Source: Christensenella sp. UBA2853 (lineage in GTDB: Bacteria > Bacillota > Clostridia > Christensenellales > Aristaeellaceae). From it: a DNA stretch of 28,289 nt. Position 1 is the first letter of the stretch. Each line of letters starts with the position of its first letter. The stretch is from contig DEFL01000010.1 of assembly GCA_002350845.1 (NCBI GenBank), positions 1,636 through 29,924 of the forward strand, given 5' to 3'. The position numbers were made by a program, and so were the translations under genes. Below are positions 1-7,606 of the stretch, in pieces. The notes below the pieces were generated by a model. That model had not been told where the DNA came from. It was given only the letters and a program-made list of their open reading frames with translations, and made no database searches.

Positions 1-343
1 CAACCGCCAGAAGCGCAGGAAGCAGGCCTTTATCTGTCGGGATCCAGCCGACGAGAAAAGCGATTGTCAACATGATCGCGCAGCCAGTCACCATGTGAAT
101 CGCAATCTGCACGGAACGGCTTAGCTTTTCGTTGGTGTAAATGATACAAGGAAGGCCGAATCCGAGGCCGATCCCCAAGCTGCCAAGAGCCATTTTGGTG
201 ACGGAATAACCGGAAGCGGAATAGACGCCGCCCATGTTCAGATCGGCAATCAAGGAGCCGAGCAGAAACAGGAAAGAGGAGATCGCCACAGTTGTTTTGG
301 TACGCTGGACTAAAAATACGATACTATCTTTCTTCTTCATCAT
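1..343 (-). CDS. DUF3021-family membrane protein (3' part off the window)
   Basis: The frame opens at ATG 343-341 (a second ATG follows directly) and stays open to the window edge, giving the first 114 residues. A short basic N-terminus (MMKKKDS) is followed by three clear hydrophobic segments near residues 18-36, 47-68 and 78-100, with a fourth beginning near 105. A strong TAGGAGGAATC ribosome binding site precedes the start. The stop of the LytTR gene is 8 bases upstream, so the two genes are co-transcribed. A small four-helix membrane protein directly behind a LytTR regulator is the standard DUF3021 arrangement in Firmicutes, where the membrane protein is thought to control the regulator. 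No enzymatic motif is seen. The C-terminus lies outside the window. Confidence 0.75.
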   Translation of the reverse strand, partial: MMKKKDSIVFLVQRTKTTVAISSFLFLLGSLIADLNMGGVYSASGYSVTKMALGSLGIGLGFGLPCIIYTNEKLSRSVQIAIHMVTGCAIMLTIAFLVGWIPTDKGLLPALLAV

Positions 344-351
344 GATTCCTC

Positions 352-786
352 CTATAATCCCAAATAGTTTTTAAGATCAGGCAAGTACTTTCGGGAAACG
401 TAATCAGACAGCCCGTTTCTCATTTTCAGGAGCAGACTTCCCCCGAAACTGGCTTCCACGCTTTGTACATAAGAAAGGTTGACGGCGCAGGATTTGGATA
501 TCTGCATGAAGCCGCTGCCCAACTGATCCAATACTTCATACAAGCGTTTTCGCGTCCTGAACTCTTCCTTTTTCGTATAGAGCTTTGTTTCCCCGCCCAC
601 TACCCGGATCATGTAGACCTCCTGCTCTGCAAGAAGGAACGTACGTCCGTCACGCTCCGCCAGGACAGGGGTGTCCTTTGCCTGCAATATGTCCAAAGCC
701 CGTTGTATCTCCGGGGTTATTCGATCCGTATAAATGACCGCCCGCGGAGGCGTGTGCTCCGGCGAGACTTCAATCTTGACCTGCAT
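352..786 (-). CDS. LytTR-family DNA-binding regulator
   Basis: A 144-residue single-domain regulator. Residues about 1-40 form a short N-terminal extension, and about 45-144 are a LytTR DNA-binding domain with the typical 'QISKSCAVN' and 'SRKYLPDLKNYL' segments. There is no response-receiver domain, so it is the stand-alone LytTR class that pairs with DUF3021 membrane proteins (the next gene). I chose ATG 786 because GGGG sits about 8 bases upstream and the protein then begins MQVKIEV, as in relatives. Longer versions would start inside the promoter region. A sigma-A promoter lies at 833-861 and an imperfect palindrome at 804-820 between promoter and start, which may be its own operator. Target genes cannot be read from the sequence beyond likely self-control. 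Confidence 0.85.
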   Translation of the reverse strand: MQVKIEVSPEHTPPRAVIYTDRITPEIQRALDILQAKDTPVLAERDGRTFLLAEQEVYMIRVVGGETKLYTKKEEFRTRKRLYEVLDQLGSGFMQISKSCAVNLSYVQSVEASFGGSLLLKMRNGLSDYVSRKYLPDLKNYLGL

Positions 787-803
787 AAGAGATCCCCTTT
801 CTT

Positions 804-820
804 GTTGAGTGCACATCAAC
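804..820. promoter_or_regulatory. Imperfect palindrome in the lytTR leader
   Basis: GTTGA and TCAAC arms flank a GTGCACA centre in the first transcribed bases of the lytTR-DUF3021 operon, between the predicted transcription start (about 826) and the ribosome binding site. The position suits autoregulation, but no known binding consensus was matched. Confidence 0.4.
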
Positions 821-832
821 TTAGATGAGAAC

Positions 833-861
833 AGTATAATCGGGTAAATATCTTTTGTCAT
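833..861 (-). promoter_or_regulatory. Sigma-A promoter of the lytTR-DUF3021 operon
   Basis: On the minus strand, -35 ATGACA (861-856), a 17-base spacer and -10 TATACT (838-833). The distance to the lytTR start leaves a leader of about 40 bases. Confidence 0.65.
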
Positions 862-926
862 TTGTTTGGCGCTAAGAGGTAAATAATTGCAGGTGAAATG
901 CAAGGACACCCCTTCCAAAGCAAAAC

Positions 927-942
927 ATGACGGATGCGTCAT
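927..942. repeat. 16-base palindrome ATGACG-gatg-CGTCAT
   Basis: Six-base perfect arms around a four-base centre, lying between the DUF6273 terminator and the lytTR promoter, about 70 bases upstream of that promoter's -35 box. It is a possible distal regulator site or a small hairpin. No run of T follows, so it is not a terminator. Confidence 0.35.
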
Positions 943-959
943 ATTATGGTATAAAAAGC

Positions 960-998
960 AAAGGTGCCGGCGGACCTGCTCAGGCCGTCGGCACCTTT
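960..998 (-). terminator. Rho-independent terminator after the DUF6273 gene
   Basis: AAGGTGCCG pairs with CGGCACCTT around an inner G+C-rich loop. On the minus strand the stem is followed by a T-rich stretch (TTTGCTTTTT). It lies 22 bases beyond the stop of the gene at 1021. Confidence 0.75.
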
Positions 999-1020
999 TC
1001 AATCGCATGATTCTGTTTTC

Positions 1021-1836
1021 TTATTCGCCGGCATATCGGATCACATACGGATCCGTGTCTGTTCCGCTGCCAGAGACAATCTCCACCATGGACAGATCCA
1101 GTTTGGCCGCAGGACGCACGCCGACGTTCGGGCGGATGACGCCGCCCCAGGAGAGATGTCCGTTGATGCCGACAATCTGCATCTGGCGGTTGCCCGGGCG
1201 CATGGTGGAAGTCCAGTAGCATGAACCAGTAATGCCCTCTTCCCATGTGACCATGGGCTTGGACCATTCATACATTTTCTTGGCCTTCACATAGGGCGTG
1301 ACATAGGCAACACGGGCCGGGTTCCGGGCACTGTCGGACTTTTTCGGGAACCCGTATTCCTTTCTGGACCATTCCTCTTTGGTCATGCAGAAGAGCCGTC
1401 CCAGACCCTCATCCACAAAAGCCGCGCCGATGGGATCATCCCCGATGAGCACCGGCCACATGACCGTGTCAAACCATTCGGGAATTGCGGTATCCTCATA
1501 ATACTTCATCACCGGCTTGAGTCTTCCCTTGTGCTTGACTTCCTTGTAATAGTTATAGTCCGCCTCACTGTCCATGGGATACGGCTGGCACAGGTCAATC
1601 ACATGCTCGGTGATGATCAGGGCTTTCCCGTCCTCCACGTAGAGCACGCGCCAGTCCACCGGGGCCATGGTCCCGTCTTTTTCATACATATATTGTCCGA
1701 ACTGGATGTACTGCCATTTTTCTTCTGCATTCCAGCTCCGGATCGTCCCGTCGTCTGCCGCGGCGGATGCACCGGATACACCGGATACCATCAGAACCGC
1801 CAGGATCAGCAATAGAAACATCCTTCGAATGTTCAT
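1021..1836 (-). CDS. Secreted DUF6273-domain protein
   Basis: A 271-residue protein. Residues 1-26 are a signal peptide (basic MNIRR, then a long hydrophobic core, Ala-rich cleavage region). The rest matches the DUF6273 pattern: 'YIQFGQYMYEKDG...PVDWRVLYVEDGKALIITEHVID' near 40-85, a central Trp-rich part, and a C-terminal 'GSCYWTSTMRPGNRQMQIVG...GVRPAAKLDL'. DUF6273 domains are common in extracellular proteins of gut Firmicutes, and their function is unknown. ATG 1836 has GGAG 9 bases upstream. The gene stands alone, with its own promoter (1926-1954) and terminator (960-998). No lipobox or sorting motif is visible, so it is probably released or loosely wall-held. Confidence 0.8.
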   Translation of the reverse strand: MNIRRMFLLLILAVLMVSGVSGASAAADDGTIRSWNAEEKWQYIQFGQYMYEKDGTMAPVDWRVLYVEDGKALIITEHVIDLCQPYPMDSEADYNYYKEVKHKGRLKPVMKYYEDTAIPEWFDTVMWPVLIGDDPIGAAFVDEGLGRLFCMTKEEWSRKEYGFPKKSDSARNPARVAYVTPYVKAKKMYEWSKPMVTWEEGITGSCYWTSTMRPGNRQMQIVGINGHLSWGGVIRPNVGVRPAAKLDLSMVEIVSGSGTDTDPYVIRYAGE

Positions 1837-1925
1837 CTGTCATTCTCCATTTCCCAGAGAGGATCCGTGCCATAAGGGCAAACCGGAACTTCTCTGTCTG
1901 TGTGCAGGATCTGCAAAACACTCTC

Positions 1926-1954
1926 ATTGTAACCTGATTGTCGGAAATGATCAA
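1926..1954 (-). promoter_or_regulatory. Sigma-A promoter of the DUF6273 gene
   Basis: Minus strand: -35 TTGATC (1954-1949), 17-base spacer, -10 TACAAT (1931-1926). Predicted leader is about 80 bases. Confidence 0.6.
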
Positions 1955-1960
1955 TAGAAA

Positions 1961-1991
1961 ATGAAGCGCACGGACTTCCCCGGCGCTTCAT
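1961..1991 (-). terminator. Terminator of the redox operon
   Basis: ATGAAGCGC (1961-1969) pairs perfectly with GCGCTTCAT (1983-1991). On the minus strand TTTTCTATT follows. It begins 8 bases after the stop of the polyferredoxin-TlpA gene. Confidence 0.75.
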
Positions 1992-1999
1992 AGGGCTGT

Positions 2000-3502
2000 T
2001 CATTCTGCGGCTTTGACCAGCGTTTCCAGTTTTTCATAGCTCATGGAGCCCGCTTCGTTGTACGTCACTTCTCCCCTTGCATTGAGGATAATGGTTCTCG
2101 GAAGCAGGGCATCCCCGCCGACGCGGCTGTACACTGCGCCGTCTTCCGTATCCACGGCGAACACAATGCCGTCCCAGTCTCTCCCGGCGATATACCCCGG
2201 AATGTCGTCCTCGGTCACAAGGCCCGAGTGCACAGCAAGAATGCGGATCTCCGGGTATTCCTTCGCGAGCTGCGAAAAATACGGCAGCTCCTGAACGCAG
2301 GGTGTGCAGTAGGTGGCCCACAGGTTGATCACCGTAACGTGCCCGCGCGTTTCCCTGAGATGGAATGTCCCGCCGTCGGTTGTGGGGATGGTAAAGTCCT
2401 CCACCTGTTCACCGACGGCATGCCCCACAGGGGCTGTGCTCTCTTCCGTGGCGGATGGGACCGGGACACGGTCTTCCTCTGTTCCCGACGGGGCCAGGAA
2501 ATTGAACCAGACAAGCGCCGAGAGCAGCACGGCAAGCAGAACAGCCCAGACGCACCGTCCGCGGCGTGTCCGCTTTTCCTGCTCCTTTTCAAACACAGGA
2601 TCTGCTTTCAGCCCGGAGGCGCGTTCCGATGCCTTCAGCGTGATCTTCCCGGCACGCATCGAAATCGCGCCGGTCGGGCACACGTCCATGCATGCGCCGC
2701 AGTGAATGCACTCATGGTCGCCCACATGCCGCACATCCATCGGACACTTCCGGATGCATGCGCCGCAGCGGGTGCAGTTTTCCTCCTCCACCCGAACTCC
2801 AATAAGCGCAAAGCGGCAGAAGAATCCGTAGATCGCGCCGAGCGGGCACAGGAAGCGGCAGAAGGACCGGTAGCAGAACACACAGGCGAGCCCGATCACC
2901 AGGAGAATGACCCATTTCCTGGTAAAGAGGAGGCCGAGCATGGAAAAGAGTCCCGCATTCTTTTCATTGGCGAGCAGTCCCACTGCGCCTTCCAGCGTGC
3001 CTGCAGGGCAGATATACTTGCAGAACGCGGGAAGCGGCAGGTTGTGCCTGAGCCCGTACCAGAGCGGAAGGGCTAAAACAAAGACCGCCAGAATGACATA
3101 TTTGAGCAGTGAGAGTACGGCGGTAACCCGGCTCTTCCGGATTTTCGGCGTCGGAATGCGGTGCAGCAGTTCCTGGATCAGGCCCATCGGGCACAGCCAT
3201 CCGCAGACCGTGCGGCCCAGGATGATCCCGAAGAGCATGAGAATGCCCAGCACATAGGTTCCGGCACGTGCGCCCGTGGACGCCGCTGCATTCTGCAGTG
3301 CGCCCAGCGGGCATGCACCAACCGCGCCGGGACAGGAGTAACAGTTGAGTCCCGGCACACAGACATTCTTCACCGGGCCTGTATAGATTTTTCCTTCCAC
3401 AAACCCTTTCAGGTTTGCATTGTACAGCAGTGCGCAGTACACCTGCGCAAGGCGGCGGGTCGTCGGCCGATGCGAGCGCCACCAGTTTTTGAGTTTATCC
3501 AA
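2000..3502 (-). CDS. NapH-like polyferredoxin fused to a TlpA-type thioredoxin
   Basis: A 500-residue fusion. The N-terminal half is a NapH/polyferredoxin-type membrane protein with cysteines 48, 54, 57, 64; CGWLCP at 100-105; C161/C165; and C210/C215/C219 between transmembrane helices. Two classical 4Fe-4S motifs follow (C243-C246-C249-C253 and C265-C268-C271-C275). A basic stretch and a helix at about 318-337 then lead to a TlpA/AhpC-TSA thioredoxin domain (about 358-500) with active site CTPC (399-402) and a proline at 468 in the cis-Pro position. By positive-inside logic the clusters face the cytoplasm and the thioredoxin lies outside (inference), so the protein could carry electrons outward to disulfides. 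The start is uncertain. TTG 3502 overlaps the previous stop by 8 bases and has GGAG 10 bases upstream. ATG 3547 would add 15 residues inside the upstream gene. It is the last gene of the operon. Confidence 0.85.
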   Translation of the reverse strand: MDKLKNWWRSHRPTTRRLAQVYCALLYNANLKGFVEGKIYTGPVKNVCVPGLNCYSCPGAVGACPLGALQNAAASTGARAGTYVLGILMLFGIILGRTVCGWLCPMGLIQELLHRIPTPKIRKSRVTAVLSLLKYVILAVFVLALPLWYGLRHNLPLPAFCKYICPAGTLEGAVGLLANEKNAGLFSMLGLLFTRKWVILLVIGLACVFCYRSFCRFLCPLGAIYGFFCRFALIGVRVEEENCTRCGACIRKCPMDVRHVGDHECIHCGACMDVCPTGAISMRAGKITLKASERASGLKADPVFEKEQEKRTRRGRCVWAVLLAVLLSALVWFNFLAPSGTEEDRVPVPSATEESTAPVGHAVGEQVEDFTIPTTDGGTFHLRETRGHVTVINLWATYCTPCVQELPYFSQLAKEYPEIRILAVHSGLVTEDDIPGYIAGRDWDGIVFAVDTEDGAVYSRVGGDALLPRTIILNARGEVTYNEAGSMSYEKLETLVKAAE

Positions 3503-4265
3503 GGCCAATACACTCCGTACAGATATGGACTGCCTTGATGAACACATCCCGCATGCTTCCGTTGAGCACGCCGTGGATGATCAGGGCGGCGGCAGCAAGG
3601 AGCAGGATGCCCCGGATCCACCGCTGCCTCTTCTCATCATTCAGGTTCTTCCTTTTCTCCTCTCCCGGCCGTGGAGCGGAGGAAGACGCATTTCTGCGCT
3701 GCATGACTGCAGCTTTGGTTTCCCTTTCCATGCTTTTTACCCGAAGACTTTCTGTTACGCACAGAAGACCGAATGCTGCTGCCAGCCATGGAAGGATATG
3801 CAGGAGCAGGGCCCCCATGACTTCCTCGAGCTGTGTGCTCTCAAAATGGGAAGGCACGCACAGATACAGCGCAGCCGGAAGCACGCACAGCGCTGCGCCG
3901 GCTTTTCCAAGCCATGACAGTTTCTTCTGGGTTTCCCTCTCCCGCTTCATGTCCTCCGAGGGCTCTGCGATTCCTGCACAGGCCAGATTCCTTTCACTTT
4001 CCGGATCCCGGACCTGCGGAGACATGTTTCGGATATTCAGGACCGCCGAGGCTGCGAGCAGTCCCAGCGCAAGAAGAAACAACGGGACAAGGGAGGTCAG
4101 TTTTTCCAGGACAGCTTCCCGCGTAAAGACCGGGGACTCCACATTCCCGGCCGCGCGCTGTGTCATGCCCTCAGCATACAGCCGGACGGCTCCGGCTGAA
4201 AGCAGCACACACAGGAGAATGCAGAGAGCCGCCTGGATGAAGAGAAACACATTCCGTTTCCTCAT
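3495..4265 (-). CDS. Membrane protein with C-terminal CD1871A-like CTEC motif
   Basis: A 256-residue protein with hydrophobic segments near 6-28, 58-78, 120-138, 150-172 and 214-240 and polar charged linkers between them. The last ~42 residues (one helix, then 'VLNGSMRDVFIKAVHICTECIGLG') match the whole of the tiny CD1871A-family CXXC proteins, which are normally about 45 residues long and sit next to polyferredoxin genes. Here that unit is fused to a larger membrane protein I do not recognise. The CTEC pair is C249/C252 at the membrane edge, near the partner's redox centres. The stop overlaps the next gene's proposed start, so translation is probably coupled. The gap to the upstream secreted-protein gene is only 23 bases. 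Its role in handing electrons or thiols to the polyferredoxin is inference. Confidence 0.75.
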   Translation of the reverse strand: MRKRNVFLFIQAALCILLCVLLSAGAVRLYAEGMTQRAAGNVESPVFTREAVLEKLTSLVPLFLLALGLLAASAVLNIRNMSPQVRDPESERNLACAGIAEPSEDMKRERETQKKLSWLGKAGAALCVLPAALYLCVPSHFESTQLEEVMGALLLHILPWLAAAFGLLCVTESLRVKSMERETKAAVMQRRNASSSAPRPGEEKRKNLNDEKRQRWIRGILLLAAAALIIHGVLNGSMRDVFIKAVHICTECIGLG

Positions 4266-4288
4266 AATGCGCGCTCCCTCCTTTTCTG

Positions 4289-4888
4289 TCAGGCATCCTT
4301 ATTGACTTTCAGCACAATTTCCACATACCGGGGATCGGTGTAGTACTCACGTCCGCGTTCAAAGCTGTAGCCTTCCGGCACACGGATGATCTGCAGATGA
4401 TAAATCTCAGGCTCCACCTCATACAGGACCTGTCCGTTTTCATCCGCCTGGGCTGATGTGCAGAATGTATCGGTGCACAGATTCACCATCGCGCCGGGGA
4501 CTGCCTCTTCATTCTGGTCCACGATGCGGATCAGGTAGGCATTCCGGGTAATCGTCATTACGGTTTCGCAAGGCTGCTCCCCGGTATACACTTCCTGGGC
4601 AGCGTCAAAGCTGTAGCCCTCGGGCACTTTGAGCACCTGCAGGTGATACGCCTGGGGATCTCCCGGATAGTGGATCTCACCGTTTTCATCCGTCAGGGAC
4701 GGCTGGCAGGTCGTATCCGTGCAGATATTCACGAAGGCACCGGAAACCGGCAGACCGTACTGGTCGCAGACCCGGATTACATATTCTGTCATCTGAGTGC
4801 CTTCGCCAAGACCGGAACCAGGACAGATGAGTATCATCGCCAGCAGCATGCACGCCGCGATCATGGAACACCATTTTTTCAAATTCAT
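4289..4888 (-). CDS. Secreted protein with two prealbumin-like domains bearing CTDTxC motifs
   Basis: A 199-residue protein. Signal peptide about 1-28, then two homologous beta-sandwich repeats (about 36-115 and 118-195). Each has 'DQxxxxVxGAxVNxCTDTxC', 'DENGxxxY', 'YHLQ' and 'VPEGYSF' blocks, which resemble SpaA/CnaB or carboxypeptidase-regulatory (prealbumin-like) folds. C56/C61 and C138/C143 are spaced to form a small disulfide loop in each domain, and C41 and C107 could form another in repeat 1. No LPXTG anchor is seen. I chose ATG 4888 because AGGAG lies 8 bases upstream; ATG 4912 would overrun that site. It is the first gene of the operon with the CTEC membrane protein and the polyferredoxin-thioredoxin, so it may be the thiol substrate or partner of that system (inference). 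Confidence 0.75.
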   Translation of the reverse strand: MNLKKWCSMIAACMLLAMILICPGSGLGEGTQMTEYVIRVCDQYGLPVSGAFVNICTDTTCQPSLTDENGEIHYPGDPQAYHLQVLKVPEGYSFDAAQEVYTGEQPCETVMTITRNAYLIRIVDQNEEAVPGAMVNLCTDTFCTSAQADENGQVLYEVEPEIYHLQIIRVPEGYSFERGREYYTDPRYVEIVLKVNKDA

Positions 4889-4984
4889 ATCTTCAACTCC
4901 TTCAGAGAACATTCAGCTGCCCTGCAGATGCAGAGGAATCCCGGCAGTCTGTTCTCCCCTGTTGATACGGAACTGTATACAAAA

Positions 4985-4990
4985 AGTATA
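4985..4990 (-). promoter_or_regulatory. Possible -10 box of the redox operon
   Basis: TATACT on the minus strand about 100 bases upstream of the secreted-protein start. No convincing -35 box is found at 17 bases, so this is a weak call. The rest of 4889-5046 shows nothing else recognisable. Confidence 0.3.
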
Positions 4991-5046
4991 TCACGGAATA
5001 TGAAAAAAGCCATGCAGGGACCCTGCTGCCCCGCTGCAAGACATTG

Positions 5047-5083
5047 CAAAAACAAGCAGCGCCCCCGTTTCCGGAGGCGCTGC
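5047..5083 (-). terminator. Terminator of the LplBCA-like ABC operon
   Basis: GCAGCGCC (5056-5063) pairs with GGCGCTGC (5076-5083). On the minus strand the stem is followed by TTGTTTTTG. It lies about 20 bases after the stop of the binding-protein gene. Confidence 0.8.
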
Positions 5084-5104
5084 ACGTCAGCTTAGAATCC
5101 TGAA

Positions 5105-6610
5105 TTACTTTGCGAGGAAGTTGTCATAGGCAGTCTGATAAAGCTCAATGTAGCGCTCCACGCCGATGCCCTTGGCCGTGTTCTGGAATTCTTCCCAGCT
5201 GGCGTCGGTGACACCGTTCTTCACAAACTCAGTGAAGGATTCTTCCATGAACTTCTTGAGTTCAGTGTAGATGTTGGCCGCTTCGACTGCATCCTCATTG
5301 CCCATCTTGGCCAGGTCACGGAGATACTGGAAGCTCTTGTATTCCAGAACGCCCGCCGCAGCATAGGCCTGGGAATCTTCATAGCGTTCGACGCGGTGCG
5401 GAGCCATCTGATAAATTGCGCTGTAGTATTCGCCGGGAGCGAAGAACTGGCCCTGGGTGACAGGCACGAACTTGTACAGTCCGTTGTCGGCGGGGATATC
5501 GATGACTTCATACTTGCCGGCATCGTTGAGGATGATCTGTTCGCCAACCTTGCCGTTGAGGGCAACCATCATGGTTTCGGTTTCGAGCTGTGCGTCAATC
5601 CACTTGAGAGCAGCGACCGGATCCTTGCAGGTCTTGGTCAGGTAGGCACCGGCGGTGGGCACTTCGAGGATCTGGGAAACGCTGGCCTTGTAGCCGTCAG
5701 CCACAGGAGGCAGGATGGACTTGAAGTTCGGGACGTTGTCCGCAGAGATTGCGGTGTTGATCAGACGGAGGTAGCAGAAGTATCCGACCTGGCCGGCATT
5801 GACCTTGTTGGCCCAGAGGTTGGAGTCCTGCGTCAGGGATTCGGGATCCATGAGGCCTTCTGCATACAGGGTGTGGAGCCATTCCACACAGGCACGGTAT
5901 CCAGGCTGTGCGCCGGTGAACTGGACCTTTTCATTTTCATCAATGTAATAGTAGTAGGTGTTCTCCGGTACGCCGAAGGAGGCGAACTGGTTCCAGATGG
6001 TTTCCGGTCCGAACTGTGTAAAGGAGGCAGAGAACGGATATTCCATGCCGGCTTCCTTCATCTTGCGGAGCATATCGGTGACTTCGTCAATGGTCTTGGG
6101 CTGTGCAATGCCCAGTTCATCCAGCTTGGCCTGGTTCACATACCAGGTGCCGGTATGATTGACGTTCTGAGCCATGAGATAGCCGATGTAGTAGGTCTTG
6201 CCGTCGCTGGCGGGGATAGAATCTCCGGCATTGTTCATGTGCAGACGGCTGACATAGTTGGGCATGATCTCTTCGGTCAGGTATTCATCCAGGGGCAGAA
6301 GCAGGCCCTGGGTCACGCCGTATTCTTCCACGTCAACGGTGTTGCGCAGAATCATGTCCGGATACTCGCCGGAAGCGAACATCAGGTTGGTCGTGGTTTC
6401 CCAGTCGGCATCCTTGACGACCTGGAAATCGACATGCACGCCGGTCTTTTCTTCAACCTGCTGGAAGAACCACAGGTTGTTGAAATCCGTCTGCTGGTTT
6501 TCCAGTGCGTACTGGATCGCCGTCAGATTGACCTTCTCTTCAGCAGCTGCAAAGCTCATGAAGGAGAAGACCATGCACAGGCACAGAAGCAGAGCAAACA
6601 GTTTTTTCAT
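5105..6610 (-). CDS. Sugar ABC transporter substrate-binding protein (LplA/LipO-like)
   Basis: A 501-residue extracytoplasmic binding protein of the family that pairs with LplB/LplC-type permeases. Residues 1-23 are a signal peptide ending FAAA-EE. Cysteines 10 and 12 inside the hydrophobic core do not fit a lipobox, so no lipid anchor is predicted. The mature part has the family's opening 'QQVEEKTGVHVDFQVV' followed by 'ASGEYPDMIL' and many aromatic residues suited to binding carbohydrate. The ribosome binding site AGAGGAGG precedes ATG 6610. It is the last gene of a permease-permease-binding protein operon, 56 bases behind the second permease, with a small hairpin in that gap. The substrate is not readable; relatives take up complex plant or host glycan oligosaccharides. 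No ATPase gene is present. Confidence 0.88.
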   Translation of the reverse strand: MKKLFALLLCLCMVFSFMSFAAAEEKVNLTAIQYALENQQTDFNNLWFFQQVEEKTGVHVDFQVVKDADWETTTNLMFASGEYPDMILRNTVDVEEYGVTQGLLLPLDEYLTEEIMPNYVSRLHMNNAGDSIPASDGKTYYIGYLMAQNVNHTGTWYVNQAKLDELGIAQPKTIDEVTDMLRKMKEAGMEYPFSASFTQFGPETIWNQFASFGVPENTYYYYIDENEKVQFTGAQPGYRACVEWLHTLYAEGLMDPESLTQDSNLWANKVNAGQVGYFCYLRLINTAISADNVPNFKSILPPVADGYKASVSQILEVPTAGAYLTKTCKDPVAALKWIDAQLETETMMVALNGKVGEQIILNDAGKYEVIDIPADNGLYKFVPVTQGQFFAPGEYYSAIYQMAPHRVERYEDSQAYAAAGVLEYKSFQYLRDLAKMGNEDAVEAANIYTELKKFMEESFTEFVKNGVTDASWEEFQNTAKGIGVERYIELYQTAYDNFLAK

Positions 6611-6638
6611 GGGGATTATCCTCCTCTTGTATTATTAC

Positions 6639-6654
6639 CAGAGCACCCGCTCTG
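6639..6654 (-). other. Small intercistronic hairpin before the binding-protein gene
   Basis: CAGAGC and GCTCTG arms around a four-base loop, between the second permease and the binding protein. There is no T run, so it may stabilise the downstream message rather than terminate. Confidence 0.4.
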
Positions 6655-6666
6655 TTTGGATACAAA

Positions 6667-7590
6667 TCAGCCTTTCAGGGAACCGATCATGACGCCCTTG
6701 ACAAAGTACTTCTGCATGAAGATGTAGAGGATCACGGCCGGGACGGTGGACACCACAATGCAGCAGTACTTGGCCACTTCGGCCTTTCTCAGCGCTTCCT
6801 GCAGGCCGCCGAGATTGTCCGCATACGCTTCAAAGAAGGAATCGCTCGACCCCGTCGATGACAGGGAGGCCAGGATTTCGCGAAGGACTGTCTGCAGGGG
6901 CAGCTTGAACCGGTCGCGGATAAAGACGAGGCCCGTAAAGTAGTCGTTCCATCTTGCCACGCCGTAATAGACCGACAGCACCGCAATGATCGTTCCCGAG
7001 AGGGGCAGGACACACTTGAAGAAATAGGTGAAATGTCCTGCGCCGTCCATGACGGCGGCTTCATAGAGTTCATTGGGAATCGTGGTCTGGATGTACGTTC
7101 TGGCCACCATGAGGTTCCATACCGAGACAAGATTGATGAGAATCATGACAGTCCGGGTATTGTACAGACCCAGGTCACGGACATTCAGGAAGATCGGGAT
7201 GAGGCCGCCCGAGAAGAACATGGTGAATGTGATCGCCAGGTTCACCAGGGTTTTTCCCGTAAACTTTCTGGACAGCGCATAGGCGGCTGCAATCGTAATG
7301 ATGACGCTCAGGAAGGAACCGCCCACAGTATAAAAGATGCTGTTCATATAGCTGTTCCACAGCTCACTGTACTGGAAGACCGCCTGATAGCCCATCAGGG
7401 AAAAGTCCACGGGCCAGAGGAGGACACGTCCTGCCAGCACCGCGTCCGGATCCGAGACGGAGGCAATGATGATCAGCCAGAGCGGATAGAGGACAATAAA
7501 GAGAATCAGCAGCCAGAAAATCAGATTGATGACATTGAAGACCCGGTCCGCATGGGTTTCGCGGATGCGCGTGGAATGCTGTTTCGCCAT
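6667..7590 (-). CDS. Sugar ABC permease, LplC/YtcP-like
   Basis: A 307-residue inner-membrane permease of the MalG-like carbohydrate uptake class. Basic N-terminus, then a first helix near residues 20-42 ('VINLIFWLLILFIVLYP'), a large external loop, and five more helices. The EAA loop that docks the ATPase reads 'ELYEAAVMDGAGHFTYFFKCVLP' in the second half, and the end 'KYFVKGVMIGSLKG' is characteristic of LplC/YtcP proteins. ATG 7590 is chosen because GGGGAGGGAG lies just upstream; the open frame further 5' overlaps the previous gene. The gap to the first permease stop is 16 bases. It works with the permease at 7607 and the binding protein at 5105, with a shared ATPase encoded elsewhere (inference). 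Confidence 0.9.
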   Translation of the reverse strand: MAKQHSTRIRETHADRVFNVINLIFWLLILFIVLYPLWLIIIASVSDPDAVLAGRVLLWPVDFSLMGYQAVFQYSELWNSYMNSIFYTVGGSFLSVIITIAAAYALSRKFTGKTLVNLAITFTMFFSGGLIPIFLNVRDLGLYNTRTVMILINLVSVWNLMVARTYIQTTIPNELYEAAVMDGAGHFTYFFKCVLPLSGTIIAVLSVYYGVARWNDYFTGLVFIRDRFKLPLQTVLREILASLSSTGSSDSFFEAYADNLGGLQEALRKAEVAKYCCIVVSTVPAVILYIFMQKYFVKGVMIGSLKG

Positions 7591-7606
7591 GTCTGTCTCC
7601 CTCCCC

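Noticed and set aside
5396..6727. A 443-residue plus-strand open frame
   Set aside because: It is antisense to the binding-protein gene and runs across its start and ribosome site; a shadow.
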